A DNA stretch of 64,000 nucleotides from Streptomyces sp. NBC_01232 (GCF_035989885.1 NZ_CP108518.1:3938501-4002500); one strand, 5' to 3'; positions 25,371 to 35,621 are shown, counted from the stretch's first letter. Made by a program: numbers and translations. The notes: generated by a model not told the origin, from the letters alone.

Positions 25371-26102
25371 ATGAACCCCGCCGAAGGCGAAGCGCGGATC
25401 CTCGTCGTCGACGACGAACCGGCCGTACGCGAGGCCCTGCGCCGCAGTCTCGCCTTCGAGGGGTACGCCGTGCAGACCGCCGTCGACGGGCTCGACGCCC
25501 TCGACCGGGCGGCCTCGTACGCCCCCGACCTGATCGTCCTGGACATCCAGATGCCCCGGATGGACGGGCTGACGGCGGCCCGCCGGCTGCGGGCCTCCGG
25601 CAGCGTCACACCGATCCTGATGCTCACCGCGCGCGACACCGTCGGCGACCGCGTCACCGGCCTCGACGCGGGCGCCGACGACTACCTCGTCAAGCCGTTC
25701 GAGCTCGACGAGCTCTTCGCCCGCGTCCGCGCCCTGCTGCGGCGCAGCTCCTACGCGACCTTGCAGGCGGGCACCGAGACCCGGGAGGACGCGCTCACCT
25801 TCGGCGACCTGCGCATGGACCTCGCGACCCGCGAGGTCACCCGGGCCGGACGGCCGGTGGAACTGACCCGGACCGAGTTCACGCTGCTGGAGATGTTCCT
25901 GGCGCACCCGCGCCAGGTCCTGACCCGCGAGCAGATCCTCAAGACCGTCTGGGGCTTCGACTTCGAACCCAGCTCCAACTCCCTGGACGTGTACGTGATG
26001 TACCTGCGCCGCAAGACCGAGGCGGGCGGCGAGCCCCGTCTCGTCCACACCGTGCGCGGGGTCGGCTACGCCCTGCGGGCCGGCGAGAGCGGGCCCGAGT
26101 GA
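25371..26102 (+). CDS. OmpR-family response regulator (MprA-like)
   Basis: A 243-residue DNA-binding response regulator. The receiver has the acidic pocket DDE (about 15-17), phosphoacceptor Asp58 (LIVLDIQMP), Thr in MLTARD and Lys in DYLVKPFE. The winged-helix domain (about 140-238) ends with the wing [11 protein letters not shown]. The start is ATG preceded by GGGAG within the segment after the MITE-like element. It overlaps the kinase gene by 4 bp (GTGA), indicating translational coupling. It probably controls the neighbouring protease gene and other envelope-stress targets. Confidence 0.93.
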   Translation: MNPAEGEARILVVDDEPAVREALRRSLAFEGYAVQTAVDGLDALDRAASYAPDLIVLDIQMPRMDGLTAARRLRASGSVTPILMLTARDTVGDRVTGLDAGADDYLVKPFELDELFARVRALLRRSSYATLQAGTETREDALTFGDLRMDLATREVTRAGRPVELTRTEFTLLEMFLAHPRQVLTREQILKTVWGFDFEPSSNSLDVYVMYLRRKTEAGGEPRLVHTVRGVGYALRAGESGPE

Positions 26103-27532
26103 GCCCGGCCGCCAGATTCCGCGCGCTGCCGCTGCGCTCGCGGCTCGCGCTGCTGGTCACGGTGGCCGTGGCACTCGCCGTCGCGGGCGTGGCGGCGGTG
26201 TCGTGGGTGATGGTCCGCACCCAGCTGAGCGAACAGCTGGACAGCTCGCTGCGCGCCACCGACGCCGCGGCCCAGGCCAACCAGGTCTACGCCAAGCTGC
26301 GCTGCGTCCCCGGCCCGCCCCTGCCGGACCAGGCGGCCAACAACCTCAGCGCGCAGGTGCAGATCGTGCTGCCGGACGGCGGCCACTGCTGGGTCGACGG
26401 CAACAACACCCTGAAGGTCACCGCGATCGACCTGGAGGTCGCCCAGCGACGCCGGGGCCCCGTTCTCTACGACGCGACCACCTCCAACGGCATCCCCGTC
26501 CGCGTCTACACGCAGCCCGCCCTCGTGGGCAGCCAGCCCGCCGCACTGTCCGTGGCCAAGCCGCTCGCCGACATCGACAATCCCCTGTCCACCCTGGCCT
26601 GGGTGCTGCTCCTGGTCTGCGGCATCGGGGTCGTCGGCGCGGGCGCCGCCGGCCTGTGGGTGGCCCGGACCGGGCTCCAGCCGGTCGACGAACTGACCGA
26701 CGCCGTCGAGCACATCGCCCGTACCGAGGACCTCACCGTCCGGATCCCCGACGAGGGCGACGACGAGATCGCCCGCCTGTCCCGGTCCTTCAACTCGATG
26801 ACGGCGGCCCTCGCCTCCTCCCAGGACCGGCAGGCCCAGCTGATCGCGGACGCCGGGCACGAGCTGCGCACCCCGCTGACCTCCCTGCGCACCAACATCG
26901 AGCTCCTCGCGCGCAGCGAGGAGACCGGCCGGGCCATCCCGCCCGACGACCGGCGCGAGCTGCTCGCCTCGGTCAAGGCGCAGATGACGGAACTGGCCTC
27001 GCTCATCGGCGACCTGCAGGAGCTGTCCCGGCCGGACGCGGCCTCCCCCGGCCCGCTCGGCGTGGTCGCCCTGCACGAGATCACCGGCGCCGCACTGTCC
27101 CGGGCCCGGCTGCGCGGTCCTGAGCTCCGCTTCGACTCGGACCTGCGGCCCTGGTACGTCCGGGGCGAGGCGGCGGCGCTGGAGCGGGCGGTGGTCAACG
27201 TCCTGGACAACGCGGTGAAGTTCAGCCCGCCCGGCGGCACCGTCGAGGTGACCCTGCGGGCGGGCCGGCTGACCGTACGGGACCACGGTCCGGGCATCCC
27301 GGCCGAGGACCTGCCGCACGTCTTCGAACGGTTCTGGCGGTCCCCGTCGGCCCGCGCCCTGCCCGGCAGCGGGCTGGGACTGTCGATCGTGGCCCGTACG
27401 GTCGCGCGCGCGGGCGGCAGCGCCGAACTGCGGGCGGCGGCCGACGGCGGCCCGGGCACGGAGGCGGTGCTCCGGATCCCGGGGGCGCCGGCGCCGCCGC
27501 CCTCCGATCCGTCAGTTGTGCCGGATCAGTGA
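26099..27532 (+). CDS. sensor histidine kinase (MprB-like)
   Basis: A 477-residue membrane kinase. The first membrane segment (about 15-37) and second (about 165-190) flank an extracytoplasmic sensor of about 125 residues with two Cys ([13 protein letters not shown]). A HAMP domain follows (about 190-245), then the DHp helix with phosphoacceptor His in GHELRTPL, and a HATPase domain with N box [12 protein letters not shown]1 DHGPGIP and G2 GSGLGLS. The GTG start overlaps the regulator's stop. The 3' end overlaps the convergent PI-PLC gene by 21 bp. The sensed signal is likely envelope stress, by analogy with MprB. Confidence 0.93.
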   Translation: MSPAARFRALPLRSRLALLVTVAVALAVAGVAAVSWVMVRTQLSEQLDSSLRATDAAAQANQVYAKLRCVPGPPLPDQAANNLSAQVQIVLPDGGHCWVDGNNTLKVTAIDLEVAQRRRGPVLYDATTSNGIPVRVYTQPALVGSQPAALSVAKPLADIDNPLSTLAWVLLLVCGIGVVGAGAAGLWVARTGLQPVDELTDAVEHIARTEDLTVRIPDEGDDEIARLSRSFNSMTAALASSQDRQAQLIADAGHELRTPLTSLRTNIELLARSEETGRAIPPDDRRELLASVKAQMTELASLIGDLQELSRPDAASPGPLGVVALHEITGAALSRARLRGPELRFDSDLRPWYVRGEAAALERAVVNVLDNAVKFSPPGGTVEVTLRAGRLTVRDHGPGIPAEDLPHVFERFWRSPSARALPGSGLGLSIVARTVARAGGSAELRAAADGGPGTEAVLRIPGAPAPPPSDPSVVPDQ

Positions 27533-28486
27533 GGTGACGAGGCCGGAGCGGGTGTTCGGGAAGTCCATCGGGACAATGCCGAGCCCGGTCCGGCCCGACA
27601 TCTCCGCGCCGTCGACGAAGCCGTGCACCTGCGGGTTGAGGCGGTCGGAGTTCCAGCGCGGCGGCATGTACGCCGAGGTGCTGACGTAGTTGACGAAGAG
27701 CTTGCCGGGCTGCTGGACGGCCCTGCGGAAGTGATTCTCGATCTTGCCGCGCTTGGCGAAGGGCTCGGCGTTCCAGTCGTCCTGAATGTCGAAGACATTG
27801 CCGTCTCCGTAGCGCAGCCCCGGCAGGCCGCCGTTGTCGGCGAGCAGGACCACCTTCCCGCGGGCCTGTCCCAGAGAGGGCAGGGAGTCCGCGATCCGGA
27901 ACAGCGGCCGCCAGCCGCGGTTGTTCAGGTAGTCGTCGAAAACGGCGCGGAAGGTGGCGTCGCTCTCCCCGGAGTACTCCTGCTTGACGCGCATCAGGAC
28001 GGTCTCGGAGGGGTGCGCGGCGAGAAAGTTCCAGCAGGCGACGAGGACGTCCCCGAACATCAGGTTCTGGTAGAAGGACCCGTGGTGGATCGCGAAGGAT
28101 CCGCCGGTGACGCGGCAGCGGACGTCCAGGAAGCGGATCCCGGCGTCGAGCTGCTCGGTGATCGAGGTGTTCTGGCAGGCGACGTAGAGCCCGCCGTGGC
28201 GGGCGCCGGAGTCGTGGGTGCCGGGGATGGTCATCCGCTGCAGGGCGGTGGAGTCGCCGAGGCCGGCCATCCAGTCCTGGGTGCCGAGGGCCGCCGCGGC
28301 GGCCGGTGCGGATGCGACCCCCAGTCCGGCGGCCGCTCCCGCGGCCAGTGCTCCGGCCAGGAAAGCCCGCCGGCCCATGCCCGTGCCGGTACGCGGGCCC
28401 GTGACCGGGCCCGGGCCCGTGCCTGTTCTCGTGCTCGTGCCCGTGCCCGTGCCCGTGACCGTGCCTGTGCTCGTGCCCGTGACCAT
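27512..28486 (-). CDS. secreted phosphatidylinositol-specific phospholipase C-like protein
   Basis: A 324-residue exported phosphodiesterase of the bacterial PI-PLC type. The two catalytic His are in PGTHDSG and IHHGSF (PLC-X), and substrate-pocket features such as LDVRCR are present. A twin-arginine signal starts at Met37 (MGRRAFLAGALAAGAAAG, then APAAAAA). The first 36 residues are a Gly-Thr low-complexity run encoded by hexameric ccgtgc-like repeats. The Met at 28378, directly before the Tat motif, may therefore be the real start, but its upstream sequence has no Shine-Dalgarno. The gene converges on the kinase gene with a 21-bp overlap. Confidence 0.85.
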   Translation of the reverse strand: MVTGTSTGTVTGTGTGTSTRTGTGPGPVTGPRTGTGMGRRAFLAGALAAGAAAGLGVASAPAAAAALGTQDWMAGLGDSTALQRMTIPGTHDSGARHGGLYVACQNTSITEQLDAGIRFLDVRCRVTGGSFAIHHGSFYQNLMFGDVLVACWNFLAAHPSETVLMRVKQEYSGESDATFRAVFDDYLNNRGWRPLFRIADSLPSLGQARGKVVLLADNGGLPGLRYGDGNVFDIQDDWNAEPFAKRGKIENHFRRAVQQPGKLFVNYVSTSAYMPPRWNSDRLNPQVHGFVDGAEMSGRTGLGIVPMDFPNTRSGLVTSLIRHN

Positions 28487-28561
28487 GCCCGCCCCTTCGC
28501 CGACCCGGTGATGGCCGGATTATGGCGTGCACACGTCACAGTTACTACCCGTCGGTAGCAG

Positions 28562-29131
28562 TCAGTCTTCGAGCAACCCGACCATCTCGCGCAGCCCCCG
28601 GAGCAGCTCCCGGCCGTCCGGAGCCTGCTCCGGATCGGTTAGGGTCTGCACCATCACCCCGCTCAACAGTGCGATGTGCATCGAGCCGAGTGCGCGTACG
28701 TCCTCCTGCGACACCTCCGACTCCGGCACCCCGCGCAGCGCGGCGGCCACCATCCGGCGGTTGCGGCGCTGGCCCTCGGCCAGGATCGCGAGCAGCTCGG
28801 GCGAGGACTGCGCGTGCACGAAGGCCTCGACGGAGGCCAGCCACAGCCAGCGCATCTCGCCGAAGTCCCGGATCTTGCGGTCCCAGGTGTCGGCGTAGCG
28901 CTCCCCCGCGCTCTCCCCCTCCCCTGCGAGCCGGCCGGAGCCCGCGGCCCACTCCTCCATCGCGGCGAACAGCGCCTGGTTGAGCAGCGCCTCGCGCGAC
29001 CCGAAGTGGTAGCCGATCGCGGCCATGCTCACCTCCGCGGCCGTGGCGATGTCGCGCACGGTCGTGCGCAGGTAGCCCTTCTCCTCCAGGCAGCGCCGGG
29101 CTCCGGCCAGCAGGTCCTCGCGATTTCCCAT
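28562..29131 (-). CDS. TetR-family transcriptional repressor
   Basis: A 189-residue regulator. The N-terminal HTH has the TetR pattern (TTVRDIATAAEVSMAAIGYHFGSREALLNQAL, residues about 22-53). The C-terminal helical ligand domain ends MVGLLED. The start is ATG giving MGNREDLLAG. It is divergent from the alpha/beta hydrolase gene, and the 123-bp gap contains a long perfect palindrome, so it probably represses both genes until a ligand binds, with the hydrolase product or substrate a plausible inducer. Confidence 0.92.
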   Translation of the reverse strand: MGNREDLLAGARRCLEEKGYLRTTVRDIATAAEVSMAAIGYHFGSREALLNQALFAAMEEWAAGSGRLAGEGESAGERYADTWDRKIRDFGEMRWLWLASVEAFVHAQSSPELLAILAEGQRRNRRMVAAALRGVPESEVSQEDVRALGSMHIALLSGVMVQTLTDPEQAPDGRELLRGLREMVGLLED

Positions 29132-29155
29132 GCCGGGATCGTATCCACCGCCCAC

Positions 29156-29197
29156 TTGGGCAAGCGCGCAAGACAAGCGTATTGCGCGCTTGCCCAA
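29156..29197. promoter_or_regulatory. 42-bp palindromic operator between tetR and hydrolase genes
   Basis: TTGGGCAAGCGCGCAA and its exact complement TTGCGCGCTTGCCCAA flank a 10-bp spacer. Each arm is 16 bp without mismatch, long enough for two TetR dimers. It sits midway between the two divergent starts. Confidence 0.8.
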
Positions 29198-29254
29198 ATC
29201 CTGACAGGGTGGAGCCGTCGGAAAGACCCCACGGCCAACGGGAGGCAGGAACAC

Positions 29255-30034
29255 ATGCGCCACGAGCTGAAGACCGAGAACCGGACCCTCTCCTACCTGG
29301 ACTTCGGCGGCACCGGCCGACCGCTCCTCGCCCTGCACGGCGGCATGTCCGAAGCCCTCGCCTTCACCGGCCTCGCCGCCGCCCTCGGCGAGGACTGGCG
29401 GGTCATCGCCCCCGACCAGCGCGGCCACGGGGACTCCGACCGCGCGCCCGACTACCGCCGCGAGGGCTACGTACGCGACGCCGTCGCCCTGCTCGACCAC
29501 CTGGGCCTGGACGCCCCCGTCGCCGTGCTCGGCCACTCCCTCGGCGGACTCAACGCCTACCACCTGGCCGCCGCTCACCCCCACCGGGTCTCGGCCCTCG
29601 TCAATGTCGACACCTCCGTGGAGGTGCACCCCGCCGAGTCCGACTGGTTCGGCTTCCTGCGCGGCCTCCCGTACACCGCGCCCACCCGCGAGGAGCTCAT
29701 CGCCGCCGCCGGAGCGGCCGAGGAACTCGTCGCCCCGGGACTGCGCCCACTGCCCGGCGGCGCGGGCTGGCGCATGGCGTTCCACCCGCAGGACATGCTC
29801 GACTCCATCGAGGAGTGCCGCGGCGACCACTGGGACACCTGGCTCGCGAGCGACTGCCCGGCCCTGCTGATCCACGGCACCCACAGCCATGCCCTCCCGC
29901 GGGCGACCGCCGAGGCGATGGCGGCCCGGCGGCCGAAGACCTCGTACACGCCCCTCGACGGCGACCACTTCGTGCCGTTCACGGACCCGGCGGGATTCCA
30001 CGCGGCCGTCGGAGCGTTCCTCGCCACCCTCTGA
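29255..30034 (+). CDS. alpha/beta hydrolase
   Basis: A 259-residue soluble alpha/beta-hydrolase. The oxyanion region is LHGG, a DQRGHGDSD motif follows, the nucleophile elbow is GHSLGG (Ser about residue 94), and the catalytic His is in DGDHFVPF near the C-terminus. A cap domain lies between. GGGAGG precedes the ATG by eight bases. It is controlled by the divergent TetR gene through the shared palindrome. The substrate is unknown; esters or lactones are typical for this family. It ends at the bidirectional terminator at 30065. Confidence 0.9.
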   Translation: MRHELKTENRTLSYLDFGGTGRPLLALHGGMSEALAFTGLAAALGEDWRVIAPDQRGHGDSDRAPDYRREGYVRDAVALLDHLGLDAPVAVLGHSLGGLNAYHLAAAHPHRVSALVNVDTSVEVHPAESDWFGFLRGLPYTAPTREELIAAAGAAEELVAPGLRPLPGGAGWRMAFHPQDMLDSIEECRGDHWDTWLASDCPALLIHGTHSHALPRATAEAMAARRPKTSYTPLDGDHFVPFTDPAGFHAAVGAFLATL

Positions 30035-30064
30035 TCCACGCGCCACGGGGCCCGGGGAAAGGCC

Positions 30065-30098
30065 GAAGGGGCGGCGGGCCATGGCCCGCCGCCCCTTC
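30065..30098. terminator. bidirectional terminator, 34-bp perfect palindrome
   Basis: A continuous palindrome beginning GAAGGGGCGGCGGGCC and centred on CATG, between the convergent hydrolase and 5'-nucleotidase genes. It can fold in either transcript. Confidence 0.85.
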
Positions 30099-30117
30099 AG
30101 GGGTACCGCACGAAGTG

Positions 30118-31935
30118 CTACTTGACGACGGTGATCCGGTTCGCCGCCGGCGGGGCGATCGGGGACTGCGCCGAGGAGTTCTTCGTCAGGTAGGCGTTGA
30201 AGCAGTCCAGGTCGGACGCGCCCACCAGCTTGTTCTTGTGCTCCTTCAGGACGGTGAAGCCGTCACCGCCGCCCGCGAGGAACTCGTTCATCGCGACCCG
30301 GTAGGTCTTGGCCGGGTCGATCGGAGCACCGTTGAGCCGCACCGAGTCGACGACGATGCGGTCCGCGCCCGCCTTCGTCATGTCCAGGGTGTAGGTGAAG
30401 CCCTTCGACACCTGCAGGATCTTCGGGCTCACCCCGTTGACCGGTCCGCTGACCTGCTGCTGGAGCGCGGTGACCAGCTGCGCGCCGGTCAGGTCCACGA
30501 TGTTCATCATGTTGGTGAACGGCTGGACCGTGAAGGACTCGCCGTAGGTCACGACGCCGTCGCCCTCGCCACCCGAGGCCTTGTAGGCGAGGTCCGAACG
30601 GATGCCGCCCGGGTTCATGATGGCCAGCTGCGCGCCGCCCTTGTCCGCCGGGGCGAGCGCCTCGAGCTGCGCGTCGGCGATCAGGTCGCCGAGCGGCTTC
30701 TCGGGCTCCGCCGAGCCGCGGCCCGGGATGTCCGCCGAGATGAAGCCCTGCGGGCGGTTGGCGATCGGGGCCGCGAGGGTGTTCCAGCGCTGGAGCAGCT
30801 CGGTCATGTCCGGGGCCTTGGGCTGGTCCCGGGTGACGACCTTGTTGACCGGCTTGGGCGAGCTGACCGGCGTACGGACGATGTCCTTGGTCTGCCGGTC
30901 GTAGGTGAGCGTGGTGTCCGTGAACAGACGGCCGATGGAGGCCGCCGAGGTCACCGCGCGCGGGTTGCCCGCCGGGTCGGGGATGTTGCAGGCGTACGCC
31001 TGGTGCGTGTGGCCCGTGACCAGCGCGTCGACCTTGGAGTCGACGTTCTTGGCGATGTCCACGATCGCGCCCGAGATGCCGGCGCCGGCGCCCGGGACGT
31101 CACAGTCGTAGTTGTACGCGCCGTTGGCGGGCAGACCGCCCTCGTGGATCAGCGCGACGATCGACTTCACGCCCTGCTTGTTCAGCTCGGCGGCGTACTT
31201 GTTGATCGTCTCGATCTCGTCGCCGAACTTGAGGCCCTTGACGCCCTCGGCGGTCACGACGTCCGGAGTGCCCTCCAGGGTGACGCCGATGAAGCCGATC
31301 TTCACGTCCCCCTTCTTCCAGACGTAGGTGGGCGACATCAGCGGACGCTTGGTCTTCTCGTCCGTGACGTTGGCGGCGAGGTACTGGAACTCGGCGCCCG
31401 TGAAGTCCTTGCCGTACTCGAAGCAGCCCTCGACCGGGTGGCAGCCGCCGTACGCCATGCGGCGCAGCTCGGTCTTGCCCTCGTCGAACTCGTGGTTGCC
31501 GACGCTGGAGACGTTCAGGCCCAGCTTGTTCAGCGCCTCGATGCTCGGCTCGTCGTGGAAGAGCCCGGACAGCATCGGGCTGCCGCCGATCATGTCACCG
31601 GCCGCGGCCGTGACGGAGTACTCGTGGCCCTTGCGGGCCTCGCGCAGGCTGGTCGCGAGGTACTCGACCCCGCCCGCGGGTATGGCCTTGGTGGTGCCGT
31701 CGGCCTGACGCTCGGTCACGGTGCCGGAGGAGCCCTGCGGGGGCTCCAGCGTGCCGTGGAAGTCGTTGAACGACAGCATCTGCACATCGACGGTCCGGCT
31801 CTTGGCCGCACCGCCACCACTCGCGGCACCGGCCGGAAGTGCGGCCGCGATCATCGCCCCGGCCCCGGCCGTGACGGCGAGGGCGGTGAGGGTCAACCGG
31901 CGGGTTCGGCGGTGCCGTTGTGGCGTCGCTGACAT
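30118..31935 (-). CDS. secreted 5'-nucleotidase / metallophosphoesterase (UshA-like)
   Basis: A 605-residue exported enzyme releasing phosphate from nucleotides. A Sec signal peptide occupies residues 1-38 (RRTRRLTLTALAV, cleavage after PAGAAS). The metallophosphoesterase domain has the metal ligands in FNDFHG, GNHEFDEG and GHTHQAY. The C-terminal 5'-nucleotidase domain contains NPGGIRSDL and AMNEFLAGGGDGF. Its neighbours in the phosphate region suggest PhoP control, but no clear PHO box was found in its upstream 100 bp. The start is ATG giving MSATPQRH. Confidence 0.93.
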   Translation of the reverse strand: MSATPQRHRRTRRLTLTALAVTAGAGAMIAAALPAGAASGGGAAKSRTVDVQMLSFNDFHGTLEPPQGSSGTVTERQADGTTKAIPAGGVEYLATSLREARKGHEYSVTAAAGDMIGGSPMLSGLFHDEPSIEALNKLGLNVSSVGNHEFDEGKTELRRMAYGGCHPVEGCFEYGKDFTGAEFQYLAANVTDEKTKRPLMSPTYVWKKGDVKIGFIGVTLEGTPDVVTAEGVKGLKFGDEIETINKYAAELNKQGVKSIVALIHEGGLPANGAYNYDCDVPGAGAGISGAIVDIAKNVDSKVDALVTGHTHQAYACNIPDPAGNPRAVTSAASIGRLFTDTTLTYDRQTKDIVRTPVSSPKPVNKVVTRDQPKAPDMTELLQRWNTLAAPIANRPQGFISADIPGRGSAEPEKPLGDLIADAQLEALAPADKGGAQLAIMNPGGIRSDLAYKASGGEGDGVVTYGESFTVQPFTNMMNIVDLTGAQLVTALQQQVSGPVNGVSPKILQVSKGFTYTLDMTKAGADRIVVDSVRLNGAPIDPAKTYRVAMNEFLAGGGDGFTVLKEHKNKLVGASDLDCFNAYLTKNSSAQSPIAPPAANRITVVK

Positions 31936-32103
31936 TTAGTCCCCTTATGTGACAGCTGTAATGCTCGGGAGGTCCGGCGAAGCCTAAGGTCAACGCGCGT
32001 AGCTCTACCAGGGGGTAGCGGTATCGCGTTGGTTACGCGCAGAAGAAGCACCGACCACGCGCCCGCACTCCGCCCCTCCCCACCGCGGTCGTAGGCTCGT
32101 GTC

Positions 32104-33030
32104 ATGACTGACGCAGCAGCGGCCCTGGAGCCGGGACGGCAGATTCAGACTCTCGACGAGCTGACGGAGGAACAGGCGAGCGCCGTACTCGACCTCATCG
32201 AGGACGCCGCACGTACGGACGGCACCACCGCAGTGTCCGAACAGGGACGGCTCCAGCTGCGCGGCGGGCCGCGCGAGGGGATCCGGCACTTCCTGCTCAC
32301 CGAGGGCGGCCGGCTCTCCGCCTACGGCCAGCTGGAGGACACCGACCCGGTCGAGGCGCCGGCCGCCGAGCTCGTCGTCCACCCGGCCCTGCGGGGGCGC
32401 GGGCACGGGCGGGCCATGGGCACCGCCCTGCTCGCCGCCTCCGGCAAACGGCTGCGGGTATGGGCCCACGGCGGCAAGTCGGCCGCCCGCCACCTCGCGC
32501 AGGTGCTCGGCCTCACCCTCTTCCGCGAGCTGCGCCAGCTGCGCCGGCCGCTGGCCGAGGGCAAGCCGCTGCCCGAGCCGGTGCTCCCGTCCGGGGTGAC
32601 CGTACGGACCTTCGTGCCCGGCACCGACGACACGGCCTGGCTCGCGGCGAACGCGGCCGCCTTCGCCCACCACCCGGAGCAGGGCTCGCTGACCCAGCGC
32701 GACCTCGACGACCGGATGGCGCAGCCGTGGTTCGACCCCGAGGGCTTCTTCCTCGCGGAGCGCGACGGGGAGCTCGTCGGCTTCCACTGGACGAAGGTCC
32801 ACGCGGCGGAGGGCCTCGGCGAGGTCTACGTGGTCGGCGTCCGCCCGGGCGCCCAGGGCGGCGGCCTCGGCAAGGCCCTCACCGCGATCGGCCTGCGCCA
32901 CCTGGCGGCCCAGGGCCTCCCGACGGCCATGCTCTACGTGGACGCCGACAACCCGGCGGCCCTCGCGGTCTACGAGGGCCTCGGCTTCGCCACCCACGAG
33001 GTGGACCTGATGTACCGCACAGAAAGCTGA
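32104..33030 (+). CDS. mshD: mycothiol synthase MshD
   Basis: MshD acetylates Cys-GlcN-Ins with acetyl-CoA, completing mycothiol. The 308-residue protein has two GNAT domains. The N-terminal one keeps an acetyl-CoA loop ([16 protein letters not shown]) and the C-terminal catalytic one has [17 protein letters not shown]. The family segment [22 protein letters not shown] is present. The start is ATG giving MTDAAAAL, divergent from the 5'-nucleotidase. The first pathway gene, mshA, is also in this window. Confidence 0.95.
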   Translation: MTDAAAALEPGRQIQTLDELTEEQASAVLDLIEDAARTDGTTAVSEQGRLQLRGGPREGIRHFLLTEGGRLSAYGQLEDTDPVEAPAAELVVHPALRGRGHGRAMGTALLAASGKRLRVWAHGGKSAARHLAQVLGLTLFRELRQLRRPLAEGKPLPEPVLPSGVTVRTFVPGTDDTAWLAANAAAFAHHPEQGSLTQRDLDDRMAQPWFDPEGFFLAERDGELVGFHWTKVHAAEGLGEVYVVGVRPGAQGGGLGKALTAIGLRHLAAQGLPTAMLYVDADNPAALAVYEGLGFATHEVDLMYRTES

Positions 33031-33050
33031 CCCACCCCCGCCGGCCGATC

Positions 33051-33078
33051 CCAGCCCCGCCGGCGTGTGAGGCGCGGG
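33051..33078. repeat. interspersed intergenic repeat, copy 1
   Basis: The 28-bp segment starting CCAGCCCCGCCGGCG matches 59458-59485 in 27 of 28 positions. The repeat is followed by a GC-rich gcggagccccgc block. A diverged version occurs near 43303. Confidence 0.7.
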
Positions 33079-33217
33079 TCCGGGCGGCGCCCGGCGGGGG
33101 CCCGGGGGGCGGAGCCCCGCAGCGGCGCCGCGCCCGGCCCGCAACGGCTCCGCCCCCACCCCCGCCACCCCGCCGGGAGGCAACTCGGCACCGCGCCGGA
33201 CCCCGGAAGCCACGCGC

Positions 33218-33239
33218 CATTCACCAAGCATTCAGACGC
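33218..33239 (+). promoter_or_regulatory. PHO box upstream of ppk
   Basis: Two 11-bp direct repeat units, CATTCACCAAG and CATTCAGACGC, fit the Streptomyces PhoP consensus (GTTCACC plus 4 nt, repeated). Its position about 95 bp before the ppk start supports phosphate-starvation control and argues for the ATG at 33333 over an ATG at 33258. Confidence 0.7.
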
Positions 33240-33332
33240 GCTTGCGACCCTCCCCCAATGCAGCCCCGCCTCCGACTGACGGCCGACTCCTCCGACGTGC
33301 CAGTCCTCCCGCGTGCGCGGAAGAATGGAGTC

Positions 33333-35621
33333 ATGAGCCACCAGCCCAGCGCCGGCCCCACCGAGGTCCCCGCCCAGCACCCGTCTCACACCCCCGGCAG
33401 CGCCCCCGGCACCACCCCCGGCAGTGCTTCCGGCCGGGCCGTCACCGGAGCCCACGCCCGCATAGGCTCCATCTCCGCGCACCGCCCGCACGTCGATCTC
33501 GAACCGGACCTCGACGCCGATCTGGACGCCTACGACGACAAGGACGGCGACGAGCTCCCCCCGGGGCGCTTCCTCGACCGGGAGCGCAGCTGGCTGGCCT
33601 TCAACGAGCGGGTGCTGGAGCTCGCCGAGGACCCGACGACCCCGCTGCTGGAGCGCGCCAACTTCCTGGCGATCTTCGCGAGCAACCTCGACGAGTTCTT
33701 CATGGTCCGCGTGGCCGGCCTCAAGCGGCGCATCGCGACCGGTGTCGCCACCCGTTCGGCCTCGGGCCTGCAGCCCCGCGAGGTGCTGGACCTCATCTGG
33801 ACCCGCTCGCGCGAGCTCATGGCCCGGCACGCCGCCTGCTTCCAGCAGGACATCTCCCCGGCACTCGCCGAGGAGGGCGTCCACCTGATCCGCTGGCCCG
33901 ATCTCACCGAGAAGGAGCAGGCGCGCCTCTTCACCCTGTTCCGCAACCAGATCTTCCCGGTGCTGACGCCGCTGGCCGTGGACCCCGCGCACCCGTTCCC
34001 GTACATCTCCGGCCTCTCCCTGAACCTGGCCGTGGTCGTGCGCAATCCCGTCAGCGGCCACCGCCACTTCGCCCGGGTCAAGGTCCCGCCGCTCCTCTCC
34101 CGTTTCCTGGAGGCCTCCCCGCAGCGCTACGTCCCGCTGGAGGACGTCATCGCCGCGCACCTGGAGGAGCTGTTCCCCGGCATGGAGGTGCTCGCGCACC
34201 ACATGTTCCGGGTGACCCGCAACGAGGACCTCGAGGTGGAGGAGGACGACGCCGAGAACCTGCTCCAGGCCCTGGAGAAGGAGCTCATGCGGCGCCGCTT
34301 CGGCCCGCCCGTGCGCCTGGAGGTCGAGGAGTCCATCGACCCCGGCGTACTGGACCTGCTGGTGCAGGAGCTGAAGGTCAACGCCTCCGAGGTCTACCCG
34401 CTGCCCGGCCCGCTGGACCTGACCGCCCTCTTCGGGATCGCCTCGCTGGACATCCCGGAGCTGAAGTACCCCAAGTTCATCGCCGGCACCCACCGGGACC
34501 TCGCCGAGGTCGAGTCCGCGTCCGCGCCCGACATCTTCGCCGCCCTGCGCGAGCGGGACGTCCTGCTGCACCACCCGTACGACTCCTTCTCCACCTCGGT
34601 GCAGGCCTTCCTGGAGCAGGCCGCCGCCGACCCGGACGTCCTCGCCATCAAGCAGACGCTCTACCGCACCTCCGGCGACTCCCCGATCGTGGACGCCCTG
34701 ATCGACGCCGCCGACTCCGGCAAGCAGGTCCTCGTACTCGTCGAGATCAAGGCCCGCTTCGACGAGCAGGCCAACATCAAGTGGGCGCGCAAGCTGGAGG
34801 AGTCCGGCTGCCACGTCGTCTACGGGCTCGTCGGCCTCAAGACCCACTGCAAGCTGTCGCTCGTCGTCCGCCAGGAGGGCGACCAGCTGCGCCGCTACTC
34901 GCACGTGGGCACCGGCAACTACCACCCCAAGACCGCCAGGCTCTACGAGGACCTCGGCCTGCTCACCGCCGACCCGCAGGTCGGCGCGGACCTCTCCGAC
35001 CTCTTCAACCGGCTGTCCGGCTACTCGCGCCGCGAGACCTACCGCCGGCTGATGGTGGCGCCCCGCTCGCTGCGGGACGGGCTGATCGCGCGGATCGACA
35101 AGGAGGCCGCCCACCACCGGGCCGGCCGCCCCGCGTACGTCCGGCTCAAGATGAACTCGATCGTCGACGAGGCCCTCATCGACTCGCTCTACCGGGCCGC
35201 CCAGGCGGGCGTGCCCGTCGACATCTGGGTGCGCGGCATCTGCGCGGTGCGCCCCGGAGTCCCCGGGCTCTCGGAGAACATCCGGGTCCGCTCGGTCCTC
35301 GGCCGCTTCCTGGAACACTCCCGGGTCTTCGCCTTCGGCAACGGCGGCGAGCCCGAGGTGTGGATCGGCAGCGCCGACATGATGCACCGCAACCTCGACC
35401 GCCGCATCGAGGCACTGGTCAGGGTCGCCGACCCGGCCCACCGCGCGGCACTGGACCGGATGCTGGAAACCGGGATGTCCGACGCCACCTCCTCCTGGCA
35501 CCTGGGCCCGGACGGCGAGTGGACCCGGCACAGCACGGACGCGGACGGCCAGCCGCTGCGGCACGTACAGGAGACGCTCATAGACGCCCGGAGGCGCCGG
35601 CGTGGATCATCAAAACCGTAA
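33333..35621 (+). CDS. ppk: polyphosphate kinase
   Basis: PPK1 reversibly makes inorganic polyphosphate from ATP. The 762-residue protein has an extra 75-residue low-complexity N-terminus, then the N domain ([20 protein letters not shown]), head domain and two C-terminal phospholipase-D-like domains. Catalytic histidines lie in KTHCKLS and [17 protein letters not shown]. The C-terminus is basic ([10 protein letters not shown]). It is preceded by a PHO box, and the CHAD gene overlaps its 3' end by 20 bp, so the two are co-expressed. In S. lividans Ppk loss increases antibiotic production. Confidence 0.96.
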   Translation: MSHQPSAGPTEVPAQHPSHTPGSAPGTTPGSASGRAVTGAHARIGSISAHRPHVDLEPDLDADLDAYDDKDGDELPPGRFLDRERSWLAFNERVLELAEDPTTPLLERANFLAIFASNLDEFFMVRVAGLKRRIATGVATRSASGLQPREVLDLIWTRSRELMARHAACFQQDISPALAEEGVHLIRWPDLTEKEQARLFTLFRNQIFPVLTPLAVDPAHPFPYISGLSLNLAVVVRNPVSGHRHFARVKVPPLLSRFLEASPQRYVPLEDVIAAHLEELFPGMEVLAHHMFRVTRNEDLEVEEDDAENLLQALEKELMRRRFGPPVRLEVEESIDPGVLDLLVQELKVNASEVYPLPGPLDLTALFGIASLDIPELKYPKFIAGTHRDLAEVESASAPDIFAALRERDVLLHHPYDSFSTSVQAFLEQAAADPDVLAIKQTLYRTSGDSPIVDALIDAADSGKQVLVLVEIKARFDEQANIKWARKLEESGCHVVYGLVGLKTHCKLSLVVRQEGDQLRRYSHVGTGNYHPKTARLYEDLGLLTADPQVGADLSDLFNRLSGYSRRETYRRLMVAPRSLRDGLIARIDKEAAHHRAGRPAYVRLKMNSIVDEALIDSLYRAAQAGVPVDIWVRGICAVRPGVPGLSENIRVRSVLGRFLEHSRVFAFGNGGEPEVWIGSADMMHRNLDRRIEALVRVADPAHRAALDRMLETGMSDATSSWHLGPDGEWTRHSTDADGQPLRHVQETLIDARRRRRGSSKP

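Larger units (their letters stand above)
33031..33332. other. mshD-ppk intergenic region
   Basis: These 302 bp hold no supported gene. The first half is a GC-rich imperfect repeat block with gggggcggagccccgc-type self-complementary segments, probably serving as the mshD terminator. It includes the interspersed repeat at 33051. The second half has lower GC and contains the PHO box at 33218 and the ppk promoter. Confidence 0.6.

Noticed and set aside
31936..32000. PHO box for the 5'-nucleotidase gene
   Set aside because: On the minus strand only GTTGACC followed by a poor second unit is seen. Not enough to call.
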